Source of the DNA: Bigelowiella natans CCMP2755
Taxonomy: Eukaryota > Cercozoa > Chlorarachniophyceae
Reading direction: 5' to 3'
NCBI GenBank assembly: GCA_000320545.1
Contig: ADNK01000399.1
Coordinates: 1-55,397 of the forward strand
Length of the DNA: 55,397 nucleotides
Made by a program: the position numbers and the translations under genes. Positions 1 through 12,938 of this stretch are shown here, in pieces (position 1 is the stretch's first letter; each line of letters begins with the position of its first letter). Below the pieces are notes generated by a model. That model was not told the DNA's origin and searched no databases. It saw only the letters and a list, made by a program, of their open reading frames with translations.

Positions 1-16
1 ACACACACACACTTCT

Positions 17-60
<44 letters not shown>

Positions 61-360
61 TTCTCTCTTTCTCTCTAGAAGCCAACGGGTAATTGTTCAT
101 TGGGGTCTGTACCATGATGCACGTCACTTGTTAGTGGACACGATGCTCATTACATCGCAGTCATTTGCTGCCCTCCTCCTCCTCCTCCTCCCCCCTCCCT
201 TTCACTATCATCATCGTTATCATCATCATCATCATTATCCTGTTATTCTCCTTCCTTCTCCGTATAATAAGTATGGGCGTACCTCTTCAGTCCTTGTCGT
301 GCTTCCGCAGGAACCTCATCCCACTGACGAGAGAAACCACCATCACCATCGCCATCGTCA

Positions 361-434
<74 letters not shown>

Positions 435-603
435 CTCACTGTCTATAATTGCAGGAGAGGCCAAGGATAGAAGAGAGAAAACCTTATTCAGCAGGACAGT
501 GAGCGGCCTCCCCTCCTCCTCGGCGAACTGATGAATGCAAGAACCGTAATTGTGGATGACAAAGGATGTTAGAAATTCGGGAGGAGAGTACGTGGGAGAA
601 CAG

Positions 604-640
<37 letters not shown>

Positions 641-928
641 GAAGAGAGGGAGAGGGAGAGAGGAAGAGAGGGAGAGGGAGAGAGAGAATGGAAAAAATGT
701 GAAGAAAATTAACCGACTTGGGCAATCCGTAGGTCATTCTGCGTAAGTATGGCCCTTGCGGGAAGGCTGAAAATGACGACCATGCAATCATGAGGCCACA
801 GTATTCATGATGACGGGGGGGGGGGGGATAACAGATCATAATAGAGCGCACCAGCGCACGTCGTAATCCGATGCCTCAAAAGATACTGCTTCGTCAGGCT
901 AGATGGATGCAACACACACACACACCCC

Positions 929-967
<39 letters not shown>

Positions 968-2098
968 CCACACGAATGTTCTTTGGTTGCAGTGGGAATA
1001 AAAAGACGATGGGGCAATATTGAGTCACACTGGGCAACTATCGTTGCGATCAGGAGTTTAGAACTCACACAGGAGAAATCACCAATGACATTCTTTCTTG
1101 TCCTTCGTTGCAGGACAGGAATTCATCGTTGTTTACCAATATAAAAACTTCTTGAAAATTTCATAGGTTTCACATATATCGTCAACGTTGTCGTCGTCGT
1201 CGTCGTTGTTGTTGGAAGAGGAGGAGGAGGAGGAGGAGGGGGGGGGTGGTGTTAAGCAATGTTTGACGATGGCGAACCCATCGAAACACCTCTATGTTGC
1301 TTCCCGTAGCATCCACCAACAAGCATGCGACATGAGATCTGATGATGATGATGATGATGATGATAGTGATGGTCACGTGGACGATGTAAGGCAATGGTGC
1401 TTGAGAACAAAAGAGACTTTCCAAAAGAATTCAGAGTAGAAATCGCCATTTCACCTGCGAATGGTATCCAACGCCTGGGCCATTGCAGCCGTATCGACCT
1501 TACACACAATCCATCACGGAGAGACATTGATATAGACTTCGTGCTGTACTGCTCTCTTCTCAAATCCGACTACGAATGATTCAAATTCATGCGACGTGCT
1601 GATTCCAAGTGCATGTCTCTGGCTAGTATTTTGGTCCTCCCCCTCCTCATCGCCATCGTCACTATCATCCCCACCGTCGCCATCATCATCATCACCATAG
1701 TAGTAATCATCCTAATCCCGGTCACCCACCTCTCCGAAGAGGTCAATCGTCTGGTTTCTAAGAACACTTTTGACTCGCTTCACGCCCGCTGTATCTGTGA
1801 GCTCTATGCTTATTTGCTGCTGGTGGTGATGGTGGTGGTGCTGCTGCTGGTGCTGGCCACTCTTGGAGTCTGATCTCCCATCTGGGACATGATGCAGCTT
1901 GTGCTGCTTGTTTCTGGAGCTGCCGCTGGTGCTGCTGCTGCTTGCATCGTGGGCCATAATTTTGACCGTGACGGTGTTGCGAGTCGTACCGGGGATAGGT
2001 GATGCCAGCGCACGCTCCGACCCAGAAAGCGTGTTTAACAACGTCGATTTTCCTAATTGTGGACGACACGGAGGGTGGGAGGCGAGTGCAATGATTCA

Positions 2099-2160
<62 letters not shown>

Positions 2161-3018
2161 ATAGGTTTTCATATTATATGGTATGCGCAACAAACGACGC
2201 AAAGGATGGTTCGTACCAACATTTGGCCTTCCGACGATCGCCAGGCGAAGAGGCTCCATCGGCTCGCTCTGATGTAACAACTGATAGATTAAGCGACGGC
2301 GTATGAGTGAAGTGGTCTCTTTGACGAGTGCTATTGCGACAGGATCAATTCTCACCTCTTTCGATGATGCATTCTTCGCCGTCGCAGCTTCATCACCTCC
2401 CTCCCCTGCCCGCACAGCGGAGGTATCTGCTACCCCCTTGCCGTTTGCACCGCCCTCACACAGATTCACGCCTGTCGCGCTTTCGAACTCCTCAGCAGCG
2501 GTCTACAAGATAGGGGGCTGTATTGAGTTGTCGTTGCATAAGGGGGGAGAATCCTTTCACTAAAGGAAAAAATGCAAAAATTATGGATGCGAGGCTGCTA
2601 TTGCGACTACCTGAAAGGCATGGTAAAGGTCGGCCATTCCCTCGCCGTGGGCCGCCGATATTGGGACGATATCACCGAGCCCTGTGTGCGCAGATGAATA
2701 CACGCATTCTGGGAGGGAACTTCGGGAGTCGTTCACAACGAAAAGGCTACTGCTACTGCTACTACTAGTACTACTACTGCCACTTCTACTACCTAGTGTG
2801 CTCTCCATAGATAGAAGCGTGCCCTCGTCGTACAGACCCTGGAGAGAAAAGAACTCAGGAAATGAAGGAGAGGAGCGTGTATGTATATGATTCATGCTGT
2901 GCGATATCAATTTGCAATCAACAATCTTGGCACGAAAAGTCAGCCGCGCACACCGCGGAGAATAACTCACGATATGCTTGACTGCCTCACTTCCCCTCCA
3001 CATTTATACAAACGCGTA

Positions 3019-3061
<43 letters not shown>

Positions 3062-4096
3062 TATTCACCTCACACTTGTTCGCCACGAGAAGTATTGGCT
3101 TTTTATGGTCCGTCGAATGCGATGCTCCAGTAGTTGTAGAGTTTGCTTTCGTGCCACTACTTCTGCAGATAGATTCCGTGCTAAATCCAACTCTACTGCG
3201 AAGCCATTGGGCATAATATTCATCTTCTGGTGTTACGCCTTCTCTCGCGTCAACTACCAGCACGATGATGTGGGATTTAGATATCACCTATTGATTGGAA
3301 ACACACCTTTCTGTAACAAGTGTGATCCAGGTCTATTGACCAGGAATTGGGAAATTAGGGAAGGAGTCGTATATTACGCTTTCTGTCTGCTTCAGGATGG
3401 CCTCTTTGAGCTCATTTGTTAGTTGCCGGCCTGGTAAAATGTCGGACCTTTTCTTGCTTTGTCTCATCACCTTCTCCACCTGCTCAAATCCGGCTGTGTC
3501 ATAGAGCTGCAAAGGGAGGCCAGCCAACCATCCTGTAGGAACACCATCAGTGACGCCCGTGCGTGGAAGGCAGGACGAAATGGGAGATGCAACAACAGCC
3601 TCTCTACCTTCGGAATGCTGCCAGTCTCTGGTGACCCCAGCTTCTTTGTTCACCTGAATGATGTAACCGGCCACTCAAATAGTAAATGGCGCGAACGCAT
3701 CCATGGAAGAGAAGAGAAGTGCATGTGCATCATGACTTTGAGCTACTACTCGTCGCCGTGTCATTAGTCGACGTACCAACGCCTTTTTGCGCCCGACCAA
3801 ACGGTTGAATAGGGTCGATTTGCCAACGTTTGGTCTTCCAACAATAGCAACATGGAGTCCAACGCCTGCATGATGAAAGTTTGTATGCCTTTTTAGGAAT
3901 TATTCGAACACCCGACATGTAGGGTATCATCGCCTTGTTTGTTACCAGGCTCCATGGTCGCCGAACGTCCGTTGGAAAAAGCCCTTGACCCAAGTGTCCT
4001 CATTGTCCTTGGCTGGTAGAATATTCGCCATGTCCGGAGTAACGATGCCCTCCGCATTCCGATGCGTGCCCGAAGCCTGGAGCGAAGGACAGACAT
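1..4096 (-). CDS. der: Der/EngA-type tandem GTPase, organelle-targeted, 3' end outside window
   Basis: Ribosome-assembly GTPase with two G domains in tandem. The proposed start at 4096 opens an Arg/Ser-rich, acid-free leader of about 50 residues ([20 protein letters not shown]...), typical of mitochondrial or plastid import. Exons: 3946-4096, 3777-3865, 3378-3653, 3069-3287, 2611-2838, 2217-2502, 1730-2052, 1455-1498, 1290-1338, 718-738, 483-527, 283-323; all junction phases agree. G domain 1 shows [18 protein letters not shown] and NKCE (Glu where Asp is usual). G domain 2 shows GRPNVGKST split by an intron inside Gly-Lys, PGTTR, DTAGVKR and NKWD split between the last two visible exons. A low-complexity insert of about 45 residues (Ser, His, Gln) lies between PGTTR and DTAG of domain 2. 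The C-terminal KH-like domain is not visible and must lie left of the window. The family call is firm; exons below 1500 are less certain than the rest. Confidence 0.9.
361..432. repeat. (CA)n-(TA)n compound microsatellite in a Der intron
   Basis: About 40 bp of CA dinucleotides run directly into about 30 bp of TA. The tract lies between the exon ending at 483 and the exon starting at 323 of the Der gene, so it is intronic. Antisense short ORFs through it are repeat artefacts. Confidence 0.95.
2099..2157. repeat. (GT)n-(GA)n compound microsatellite in a Der intron
   Basis: GT repeats followed directly by GA repeats. They fill much of the 164-bp intron that splits the second Walker A motif of the Der gene (intron 2053-2216). 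On the gene's sense strand the order is (TC)n then (AC)n, leading towards the acceptor at 2053-2054. Confidence 0.95.
3023..3057. repeat. (AT)n microsatellite in a Der intron
   Basis: About 34 bp of alternating T and A inside the Der intron between the exon ending at 3069 (NKCE) and the exon starting at 2838. Confidence 0.95.
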
Positions 4097-6066
4097 TCCA
4101 GGCTATCGGTGGGGATGCATTGAACACTCTGCTCGATGCCCGTTTTTGGGGGAAAAAATATAAGATATATTCGGCTTAAGTATTCCAAAATATCCTGTCA
4201 TGACCAGCCGGAAGAACACGTTTCAAAATTCAAGTTTCAGAATGCTACGAATTATCTCGATGTTCCAGGGGGTAAGAAACATGAACTTTACTTCTCCCTT
4301 CCAGGTTTCCCTCCCTCTCTCTCTCTCTCCCCTCGCCCCCACCCCCCCACACACCCCCTCCCTCCTTTACCATCTTTTCATCTTTTTTTATTTTAAATTC
4401 TCCTCTCAATTCAACTTTCTTGACTTTTGTTCTTGCTAGCTAGCTAGTGCAATTGATGTTGAAGATGGCTTCATCGTGCAGCACATCGACACATGCATGA
4501 GCGTGTGTGTCATTGTTCATGCTACAACTCTTGTGCTCCAACGTCGCATGCATGGTGTGTGTCTGTGATGGTAGCACATGAGAATGACTGACTGCATTTG
4601 CATGCACACCGTGCGTGCGATGTGCACAGGTGCACAGCGCATGTGACGTAGCGTCTAGAGCGTGGCAGCCCTGCCAGCCTGCCACAGCGAACAAAGTTGA
4701 ATGTGCATGAACGCACAAGCATGCAAGTGAACAATGCACGTACACACTATGAACATCATCGAGACTCCCAACTCGTCAGTGCATCAGCGTGTGTCGAAAC
4801 TACATCTCGATCAACGTGTCGTCGCACTGCTAGTACTCAAAGGTGCGTGCATTACCAAGCCTTTGCATGCCCTACACTCGCTCTCATGACAGCGCTGACA
4901 ATGATATGTTGGAATTTTGGATGCATGGGAGCGACACATCAATAGATACAATTTCGCGCCCCATCTGGCCATCTACATGCTAGCATGCACGGCTTCACTT
5001 GTTAAAATTTCGGCAACATCTAATCTTTTACAATGTGAACTTCTTCCATTGCTAGATTGCGCAAATTCGCGGGCTCAAAAGTTTTCTTTCATTAATTTTG
5101 TTATCATTGCTGTTCTCATCATCATCGTCCTTGTCATGTTGAGAGTGCGGCTTTCATTGGGGGAGAAATCGCTCGACGTCCTCTACAATAGGTGAACGGG
5201 AAGTAAGGTTCGAATCAGGGGAAAATCTAGTGGTTGAAGGATGATGTGGATGCCTGGTTAAACAACACACACAAACACACGCGCGCGCACACGTGTTTAT
5301 GTAACCATGATGCCGAATTACCTATAAACCGTATGTAATTTGGTGTGCGGGAGTCATTAGCCTGAAGCCTGTAGTATCTGTTCGCCTTGCTCGGCCTGTA
5401 CGTACACGCATACAAATTACATAATCAGCTTCTCGCCATCTCAAATATCTCCCTCTAACGCTCTCTACTCCGTCTTCTCCTTTCTCAACTTACAGAGGTG
5501 GGAACGGTATGATAGGCGGATACTGTTGATGATGCTGTCCCCGGCGCCGGACGGCGTCGGTAGTGGTTGCTTCCCCCCCTGCCGCTGCTGAGGATGGGGG
5601 AGGAATCCTGTTCTCAACCAATTCTCGCACCTATGATCAGATCGCATATATGTAATTTTTGAAGTAGAATTAGCGGTGTTGGTGGTAGTAGTAGTAGTAG
5701 TAGTAGCAGTAGTAGTCGTAGAAGTAGTTGTTGTAGTAAGTAGTAGTAGTAGTAGTAGTAGTAGTAGCTGTAGTGGTGCTATCCGTTTCGGCATAGAAGT
5801 TCTAATGAAATGGGCACAACAACATCATATGTAGCAGCTGGCACCCACCTCCATGCGGTCCGCGTAAGTATACGGTTTCTTGAATATCCGTTCCCATACT
5901 TTCCTGCAGGGGATATATTATCGTACATGGCGTTCGTAACATTGAAAAAGAAAAAGGAAATGAATGCGCAAGGGAGTTGTGCAGTGAGAAAAGGCCGCAT
6001 TTACTGAACTATCATTGGATATCATATCGCTTCAGCCCATCGTTATTCATCGTTGAGGCGTTGTTT
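4097..6066. other. Intergenic region: Der upstream DNA and CTAG/CATG-rich island (a)
   Basis: No convincing gene seen. From about 4436 to 5060 the DNA changes character: a GCTAGCTAGCTAG run opens it, followed by dense GCATGC, TGCA and TGCATG words and one perfect CATGCTAGCATG at 4976-4987. After that come AC/GC dinucleotides (5262-5292) and a TAG/TAGTAG trinucleotide tract (about 5685-5770). The open frames here on both strands are repeat-driven (poly-Leu, poly-Thr) or lack splice logic, so I do not call them. The region is upstream of Der and downstream of the minus-strand gene ending at 6067. Confidence 0.7.
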
Positions 6067-8982
6067 TTACTCTGAGAAAGAGCCTGTATCTGGCCTCTGG
6101 ATGAAGTCGAGACTTCCCCATGAATGCTGTCTTTGCCTCCTCCTCTTTTCGCTTCTTTTCCGCTCATGTTGTTCGTGGAGCTGCAGCAACGGCCCCACCT
6201 TTCGTGCTTTCGAGAACTCCGATAGCTTGGTGGATGTGAGAGGAAGAGTGAGGACAGTAAGACAATACTGGTTTGTTCGTTAGTTAGCACATGTGTGCCT
6301 CGCTGTGTAAGTGTGCGCGTCATATGATAGATATTTTTCATGGCTCCCCTCTTTTCTAATACCGGGCCTGTAAGACGCGGGTATAATCCCTGCTCCTTTG
6401 AGAGGAGACGCAAAGGCGATGACTTGGATGACAAAGAGGACGACGACGCTGTTGTAACTTTCCGCTCCTCATCATCGCCGTCGTCAGCGTCGGTATTACG
6501 ATGACCGAAACCTGAGTGCCATCTTGCTTTCCCTCCTACCCCTGATTCGTTAGTAACGACAAGATATAAACAGTGAATAGAGCAGAACTGCAGCAATATG
6601 GCTTGCGATTCCTAGGAATGTGAGGAACACATCGGTGACTCCCTTCTCTCTTTGCGAGGACGGAATCATCAACATTTGCGCGATCATCGAGCTTCATCGT
6701 AAAAAACCTACCTTTATCTGCTGCCAGAGCGGAGTCCCACAGTAGATCGAGTTGCTTTATCCGTGTGTCATCTTCGTCGTCATCTGTTGCTGCTACTGCC
6801 AGCTGCTCTAGCTCATAGTCAAGGTCCTGTGCGGTGGTATCATCTTCGTGTAAGTCACATGGAAGAAGAAGAAGAAGAAGAAGAAGAAGAAGAAGAGGAG
6901 GAGGAGGGAGAAGAGGGGAGGCAGCAAGAATATCCACCCTCTAGAGCTACGCTCGACAGAATTATGAGAAGCTGCGAAGTCATGTATCGAAAGAAATTAA
7001 AGTAGATCATTCTCCCCCCCCTTCCCTCTGCCTCCTCACTTACTCTCGTTCCTTCTGGCGGAGGTATTCCGTTGGTCTGTCGCTTTTTGCCTTCCACCCC
7101 CCCCCCCACTTCTTCTCCTTTCCCAACTACTAGATCCTCGAGAATATGCCGGTAGCGGTAGAGCCAGTAGCCTTTAGGCCTTTCCAGCTGCGCCCCACAC
7201 ACCAGCATGGTTGCCGACTCGCTGCTCATTCCACCGACGACATTGTCTATCCCCTGCGGTGGGCCTCCCATCAGCTGCTTCAACGACGACGACGACGACG
7301 ATGATGATGATGATGATGATGATTCGGAGGCTGCTCCAGTGGCTGCGTTGGTGGCAGAGTCTAGAGCTGCTAAGATCCCCTTTCCGCACCTGTACTTCAT
7401 CAGGATCTGCCTTGGCCAGAGAAGAGAGTCGAGGCGAGGGACACCTGTTGTAGTGTTAACTAGACGCGGAACCACGCCAACGAATGGGGTGCGATAAAAG
7501 CCTGAGGGCGGCAGCGGCGTGATAAGATGCCCATCCACTATGCGCGGCTTTCCTGCTATTTCTTGGAGGTCCTCTAGCACCTTCTCGCGCATCATATCCA
7601 TCCCCACCTGTCATATGTAAAGAGGAGGAAGGAGGAGTAGGAGGAGGAGGAGGGAGGAGTAGGAGGAGAAGGAGGGAAGAATGAGAAGGAGGGTTGGTAA
7701 AGATTTGTTCGAAGCTTCGGAGATGGGAGTGGTGGTTGCGGTCACAGCACCATAAAATTAAAAAAATAACGAATGATCGTAATAATAAAAAAAAGAAGAA
7801 GAAGAAGGAGAAGAAAGGCCCCAAAAAAAAAAATCGCTCTACTGCTAGTGTGTTGTTATACGACCGAAATTGCCTCCATGTCGCTCGGCTCCATGCTCAG
7901 CAGCTCCCGACTGGCTTTCAGGAGCTTAACAATCTCCGCGTCCACGCGCTTTAAGTTGATGTCACTAGTGTGTCGCAAGCGGAATCGAAACTGGTCAGCT
8001 AGATCCTGGAAGATAAGCGCCAGCTGTTTCTTCCTCCTCTCCGCTACCATGTACTGGCCCATCTGCACGCGAGCTGCTAAATCCCTCTGAATGGCAGCGA
8101 TGACGATAGCGATCTCGGGATATGCTTTGATTAATGCCAGGATACGGTCCGGAACTGTCCTAAGCAGGTTGGATGTTGACGTGGAGTTCACACTAAACAC
8201 CCCAGTTTTCTGGAGGTACGTGTAGGCGGCGCCTCCGAGCTTCCTGTCATCATACATGTGTTTCAGACTCGGGATACGAGGTATACTCAAGGTTTCTACG
8301 TGTGAAATTGGCAATGCTTTCGGGGGTCGCATATCAACCCTCTCTGCCTCCAAAGTCTAACTAGCTTTTTAATTCAATACTCTGAGAAGGTAGAAATGGT
8401 GCAAATCGATGCGGAATGGGCTTTAAGACGGTCTCGTTTTGTTTCGTTTCATTATGTTCTTGGAGTTTTTAACACAAAAATGGAGAACCTGTAAGCGTCC
8501 GCGTCAAATCCTTTCCCTGTCAAAGCTTCGGGTCGGATTCCTAACTCTTTTGAAAAATGGCGATGTTCGCCGGTGTCTTGTCGTAGCCTCGGCCGGTCTT
8601 CTTCCCCCCTCCCTGGTTCAATATGATGGGGGATGGCGCTGGGGATATGAGGAGGAGGAACTACATTCGGCAAAGGAGACGGGGCAGCATGAGGCATGTT
8701 CGTTGGTGGAACTATATTGGAATAACTTCCTTGTGCAGCGAAGCTCGCTGGTTGGAAAGAGTTCGGATGCAACTGCTGCTGCTGCTGTTGGTGATGGTGA
8801 TATGGCGCCGGCGGAACCCCTCCGCCTCCACCCGGAATACTTGGGTTACCAAATGGGGGTTGCAATGAAGGAGGGGGGGTGGGATTAGGCGTTGGAGTTA
8901 GTTTTGGCTGGGAAGATCCTCCGAACGGCGACCATGAAAAACCGAGTTGTCTAGAGGGGGAAGATGGGCGTTTGAGTAAGGG
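6067..8982 (-). CDS. Unrecognised multi-exon protein, Pro/Gln-rich N-terminus; 5' end unresolved
   Basis: I do not recognise this protein. Six exons join in phase: 8476-8982, 7865-8356, 7040-7607, 6712-6843, 6363-6541 and 6067-6225 (678 codons plus stop). The first visible exon encodes a Pro, Gly, Gln and His-rich segment. The second is ordered and helical, with MRPPKALPISHVETLSIPRI followed by long amphipathic helices ending near LKASRELLSMEPSDMEAIS. The third has a compact region (GHLITPLPPSGFYRTPFVGV, then LLWPRQILMKYR), a poly-Ser run and YWLYRYRHILEDLVV. The last two are acidic, then basic, ending QRPDTGSFSE. Strong donors such as GTGAGG and consistent phases argue for a real gene. Upstream pieces with SDSEDD and SDDSESDD at about 9010-9200 (minus) may be further 5' exons, but their frames do not join cleanly. 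Confidence 0.6.
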
Positions 8983-9807
8983 CTATGAAACATGAGGCGT
9001 TTGATTCATCGGTTCAATTACGGTTGTTGCTGAATATGCAGATAGTCGTCGCTTTCGCTGTCATCGGAGAAGCCACGTGAGGGCTCCAACCCGTTTTTAT
9101 GACGGATGTAGAGGAGGGAACAAAGGCACACGAGCCAACACAGGAGGCGCGGTGCAGGCCGTCGCCATCGAATCATCCTCGCTATCTGAATACACATTTG
9201 TGAAAAATTGTCGTGCAGAGAATCTACGGGGGGGGGGACCTAATCCGGACAGCCAGCGCTCCCATGGAGTATCCCCCCGGCTCGAAACTTACTCCCTCTC
9301 CCTCCCGGTTCTGGTCCAAGTCAGCGGGCGTGAGAGATTCTGTGTCGTCTTGTCGCAGGGTGGAGGCGGTTGCGCGGGTACAGGTAATATGGCCATTTAC
9401 GGCCGTTTACCACAGCAAAAGGCATGTCTTTGTATAGAAAGGAATGAGATTCTGCGACAACGGCTTGCCATTTCATGAGATAAAAATTGCATGTCAAATA
9501 TAGGATATTTTCGGTACGAGACATGGCTTCTTTTGATGTCGCTCTGCCATGATTCTTCGTGCTCTCCGACGTCCCGCACAGGTCCTTGTGTAAGCTAACT
9601 TCCAGCGTCTCTGCGGCCTCGACGGGATGGGATCTGCTGGGTGATGGCTCGATGGATTTCCCTGGGGCTCATTCTTGTGGCAGTGCTTGTCATAACACAG
9701 GATGGGGGCCCTGCGCGGAGCCACGAGGTTGAAGATAACTGGCAAACTAACTAACATGGCTCACAGCATGATTGTCACTGAACAAGCTTTGCCATCTCTT
9801 GTAGGCG
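8983..9807. other. Probable 5' exons of the minus-strand gene and start of a divergent gene
   Basis: On the minus strand, two acidic, serine-rich stretches (about 9147-9205 and 9011-9075) and a third at about 9310-9388, ending at a perfect GTAAGT donor, look coding. They do not connect in one frame to the exon starting at 8982 with the splice sites I can see. On the plus strand, CTTGTAG just before the ATG at 9808 could be an acceptor or leader. No other feature seen. Confidence 0.35.
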
Positions 9808-10490
9808 ATGCCCTCACTCAACTTGAGTCCAGATTCCCCACATGGGGGTTCATTCGGCCTTAGGGAACACAGCACCACAACCACCCTGGCGCCTAAGCAG
9901 AAGTCAATGACGTTGCCAGAGGTGCAGCTCCCAGATCTCTCTCGCTTATCCCTCTCAGCCCCTGGCATGCGGGGAAAGCGCATAAGACTTATGCCTGCCA
10001 AATCGGACAAATCGCAGGATGCCACAGCTCCAAGTGAGCTTAGAATGCTCAATGTTAAGGAGGTCTACGGTAATGGAATTATATACGAAATGTGATTGTG
10101 CATCCAGACGCGAATATAGATCCCCGAGAGCTCCTGGTAGGATTAGACCATGCTCAAAATTTTTAATGGGGACTATCACTATAATTTTCAGAAGAGCTAC
10201 GGGTACTGGAAAATAATGACCCACTCCCTCGGAAAGCTGCTGCGTTTGCCGCGTTTGGGAAGAAATTGGAGACGAAATACTATGTATTGCATAATTAATT
10301 TTATTGGACTATCTATCTACTTCCTACACGCCCACAACATATAGATGATTATTTTATATGAATTTTGCAGTCTCATCCCGTACCTCAGAAGCCCGCTCTC
10401 ACCAAGGTCAGAGTCAGTAAAACAGCAACATGAATGAAACCTATGGTTTTGCTATTCTGACTTGAAGTCAAGCAACTGACGTGCATGTGC

Positions 10491-10525
<35 letters not shown>

Positions 10526-11925
10526 AGCGGGTGTATGTATGTCGAGTTTCGTACAGAGTCTTTTGCATTTCAAACTGAGGAGATACCCATTTATATATTA
10601 GGTTGGCCTTTTCACCGTCGGCCGTGGTTTGAAGGCGCGCAAGAGGCTTCCTAGCATGCGGAATTTGACGACAGTTTTGAAATTGGCAACCGATTCTCCC
10701 ATTCGTCAAACTAGGGCTACAGAGGCCGCAGGTTGTATTATCCAACACAACGTTTGTGGATGTTGCTTGTCAGCATCATTGCGTAATGCAACACAGCGCG
10801 CTCGCCCTCTCCTCGCGCTCACGAATCTAAAATGCTCAATGGCGTCGTTTTGATTTATTTTGCAGAAGCTGTGCTACGCGCCCACAAAAGGCGAAATTTC
10901 ACCGAGGACCAAGCGGTGAGAGTGAGATTGAGGAAGAGGATGAGGGGGGGGGGGGGGGTTATCAAAAAAACGGTTCTGTTCCGAGCATGCGACTTGAATG
11001 AATTACTTCTCTTCCAAACATAGGTTTTCGTACAAATCGGGCTGAAAATTATGAAGGAAGGTTAATGCTCATCATAGTAGTGCACACATGACAGCCCTAG
11101 GACGATGGGCTTGGAACAATAATTCTCCTATTTTATCGAATGCTAATTTACAAGGACAATCGTCATCGTAATGAATGATGATGGATTTTAATCACGCTGG
11201 GTGGGTTGTCGTTGTTGTTATTCCAGTGCGAGTCGGGTTTGCGAAACGCGTATCTCCGCTCCGAATACGGCTCCCCCACTCGATCTGGAAAGCTCGTGAT
11301 CCGAAAATGTAGTGGCTTTGGGGGGGGGAGGGATCGGATTATGGGGATTATTTACCAGTTGGCCGGTCATGTGACCTCCTCGCATTCATATCGTAGGTGT
11401 GTTATCACCCGGCAGGAACACAGGCACTTTCTGCACCATGCCTTCGAAAAAACGGTCCTCGTCGCAGTTGTGGCTAGTTTGGCTGCGCATGCACGCCCGA
11501 ATCGTGAAATTACGATTGGTGTTCTTGCCGCGCGTTTCTACTTTACTTCAAACCATGAGCCTCGTTGATGTGTGTTTGTGTGTGTGTTTGCATCCGAAGG
11601 TAAGTGTTGTCGTTGACGTTCCTGGGTATGTGGGGAAACTAGGTATGTCAATACGAACACCAATCAACTACAAACACCAATCAAAGTTAGGAGAAGAAAG
11701 GGGAAACTGAGGGCAAGGCGAGGGTGGGGGATGATAGGGTATCGCAGCATTTCAATTCTAAAGACCATTCCTCTCCTCAGGAATCTCCTTCGCGAACCGT
11801 ACCATTGTGAGTGTGAAGAAAGGCCGGTAATACGTTGACATCGCTCGATCATTCGTCGTCGGTGGAATATTGATACATAGAGGGAGAAAGATATTTTATT
11901 CTAGAATAAACAGCAACGCACAAAC

Positions 11926-11996
<71 letters not shown>

Positions 11997-12842
11997 AGCA
12001 TGATATAAATAAAGACACACATAATCATCATCATCGTCATCAATACTTGTGAAAGGGTTGGGGATCGAATTGGGCTGCGGGAAGGTGATGTCATCTCCCA
12101 CATTGACAACAAGAGGACAAAGGTGCGAGGAAAGGAATAGGACTAGCTATCGAAACAACAGCATCAACAACAACACAGCAACAATATCACACGTTTAGCA
12201 AGCAATACAGTCAATAGCAGAGAAGCAAATGCCGAATTGAATGGCGGGAGGAGGTTTTTGTTAATTACGCTTGCGAGGAACGAATGCATATGCAGCGATG
12301 ACCAACTGTCAAAAAACGAATATTCGACTACAGCCTCTTCCTCATACTTCGTCTCCTAACTTCCCTTCACCCCCCCCCCCCCCTTCCATTCTCGATGCGT
12401 CATATAAAGACCCAAGACGAGTGCGTGGCGAAACTTGCACGGGTCAAGGGCGAAAACCGCCCCTACAAGATCGTAGTCAGGAGAGGTCGCTGTGATGTTG
12501 TTCGGCGTGTGTGGTGGGGCATGTATGTGCGTGCATGCGTTTCTGATTATTGTTGCTGTGCGTGTGCATCTTTGCTAGTGCTTCTAGCTACATCGTTATC
12601 ATCATCATCATCATCATCATCATCGTCATCGTTAACTTTCCCCATCCTCATCTCATCCTTTTTGAATTACTCTTTTATGTTCGATGGTAATGCTGCCGTG
12701 GTTGGTTGGTGCTGCTGGCAGTTGGGCGGTATGCTGACTCTCCGTACGTGAGGCGTGTGCTGAGCATAGAGAGACTGCGGATTGCTTATAAAACGTAAGT
12801 GCCCGTCAAATCATATATGATCAAATATGTATTTAATTCATG

Positions 12843-12938
<96 letters not shown>

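Noticed and set aside
128-851. Long open frames on both strands through CA/TA and GA repeats
   Set aside because: They translate dinucleotide repeats (His-Thr, Ile-Tyr, Leu-Ser) and overlap the real Der exons on the minus strand.
1574-1640. Possible extra Der exon ([15 protein letters not shown])
   Set aside because: The exons ending at 1730 and starting at 1498 join in phase and in line with the family without it.
5465-5794. Minus-strand frame with poly-Leu and poly-Thr
   Set aside because: It is a translated (TAG)n trinucleotide tract without a family signature or supported splice sites.
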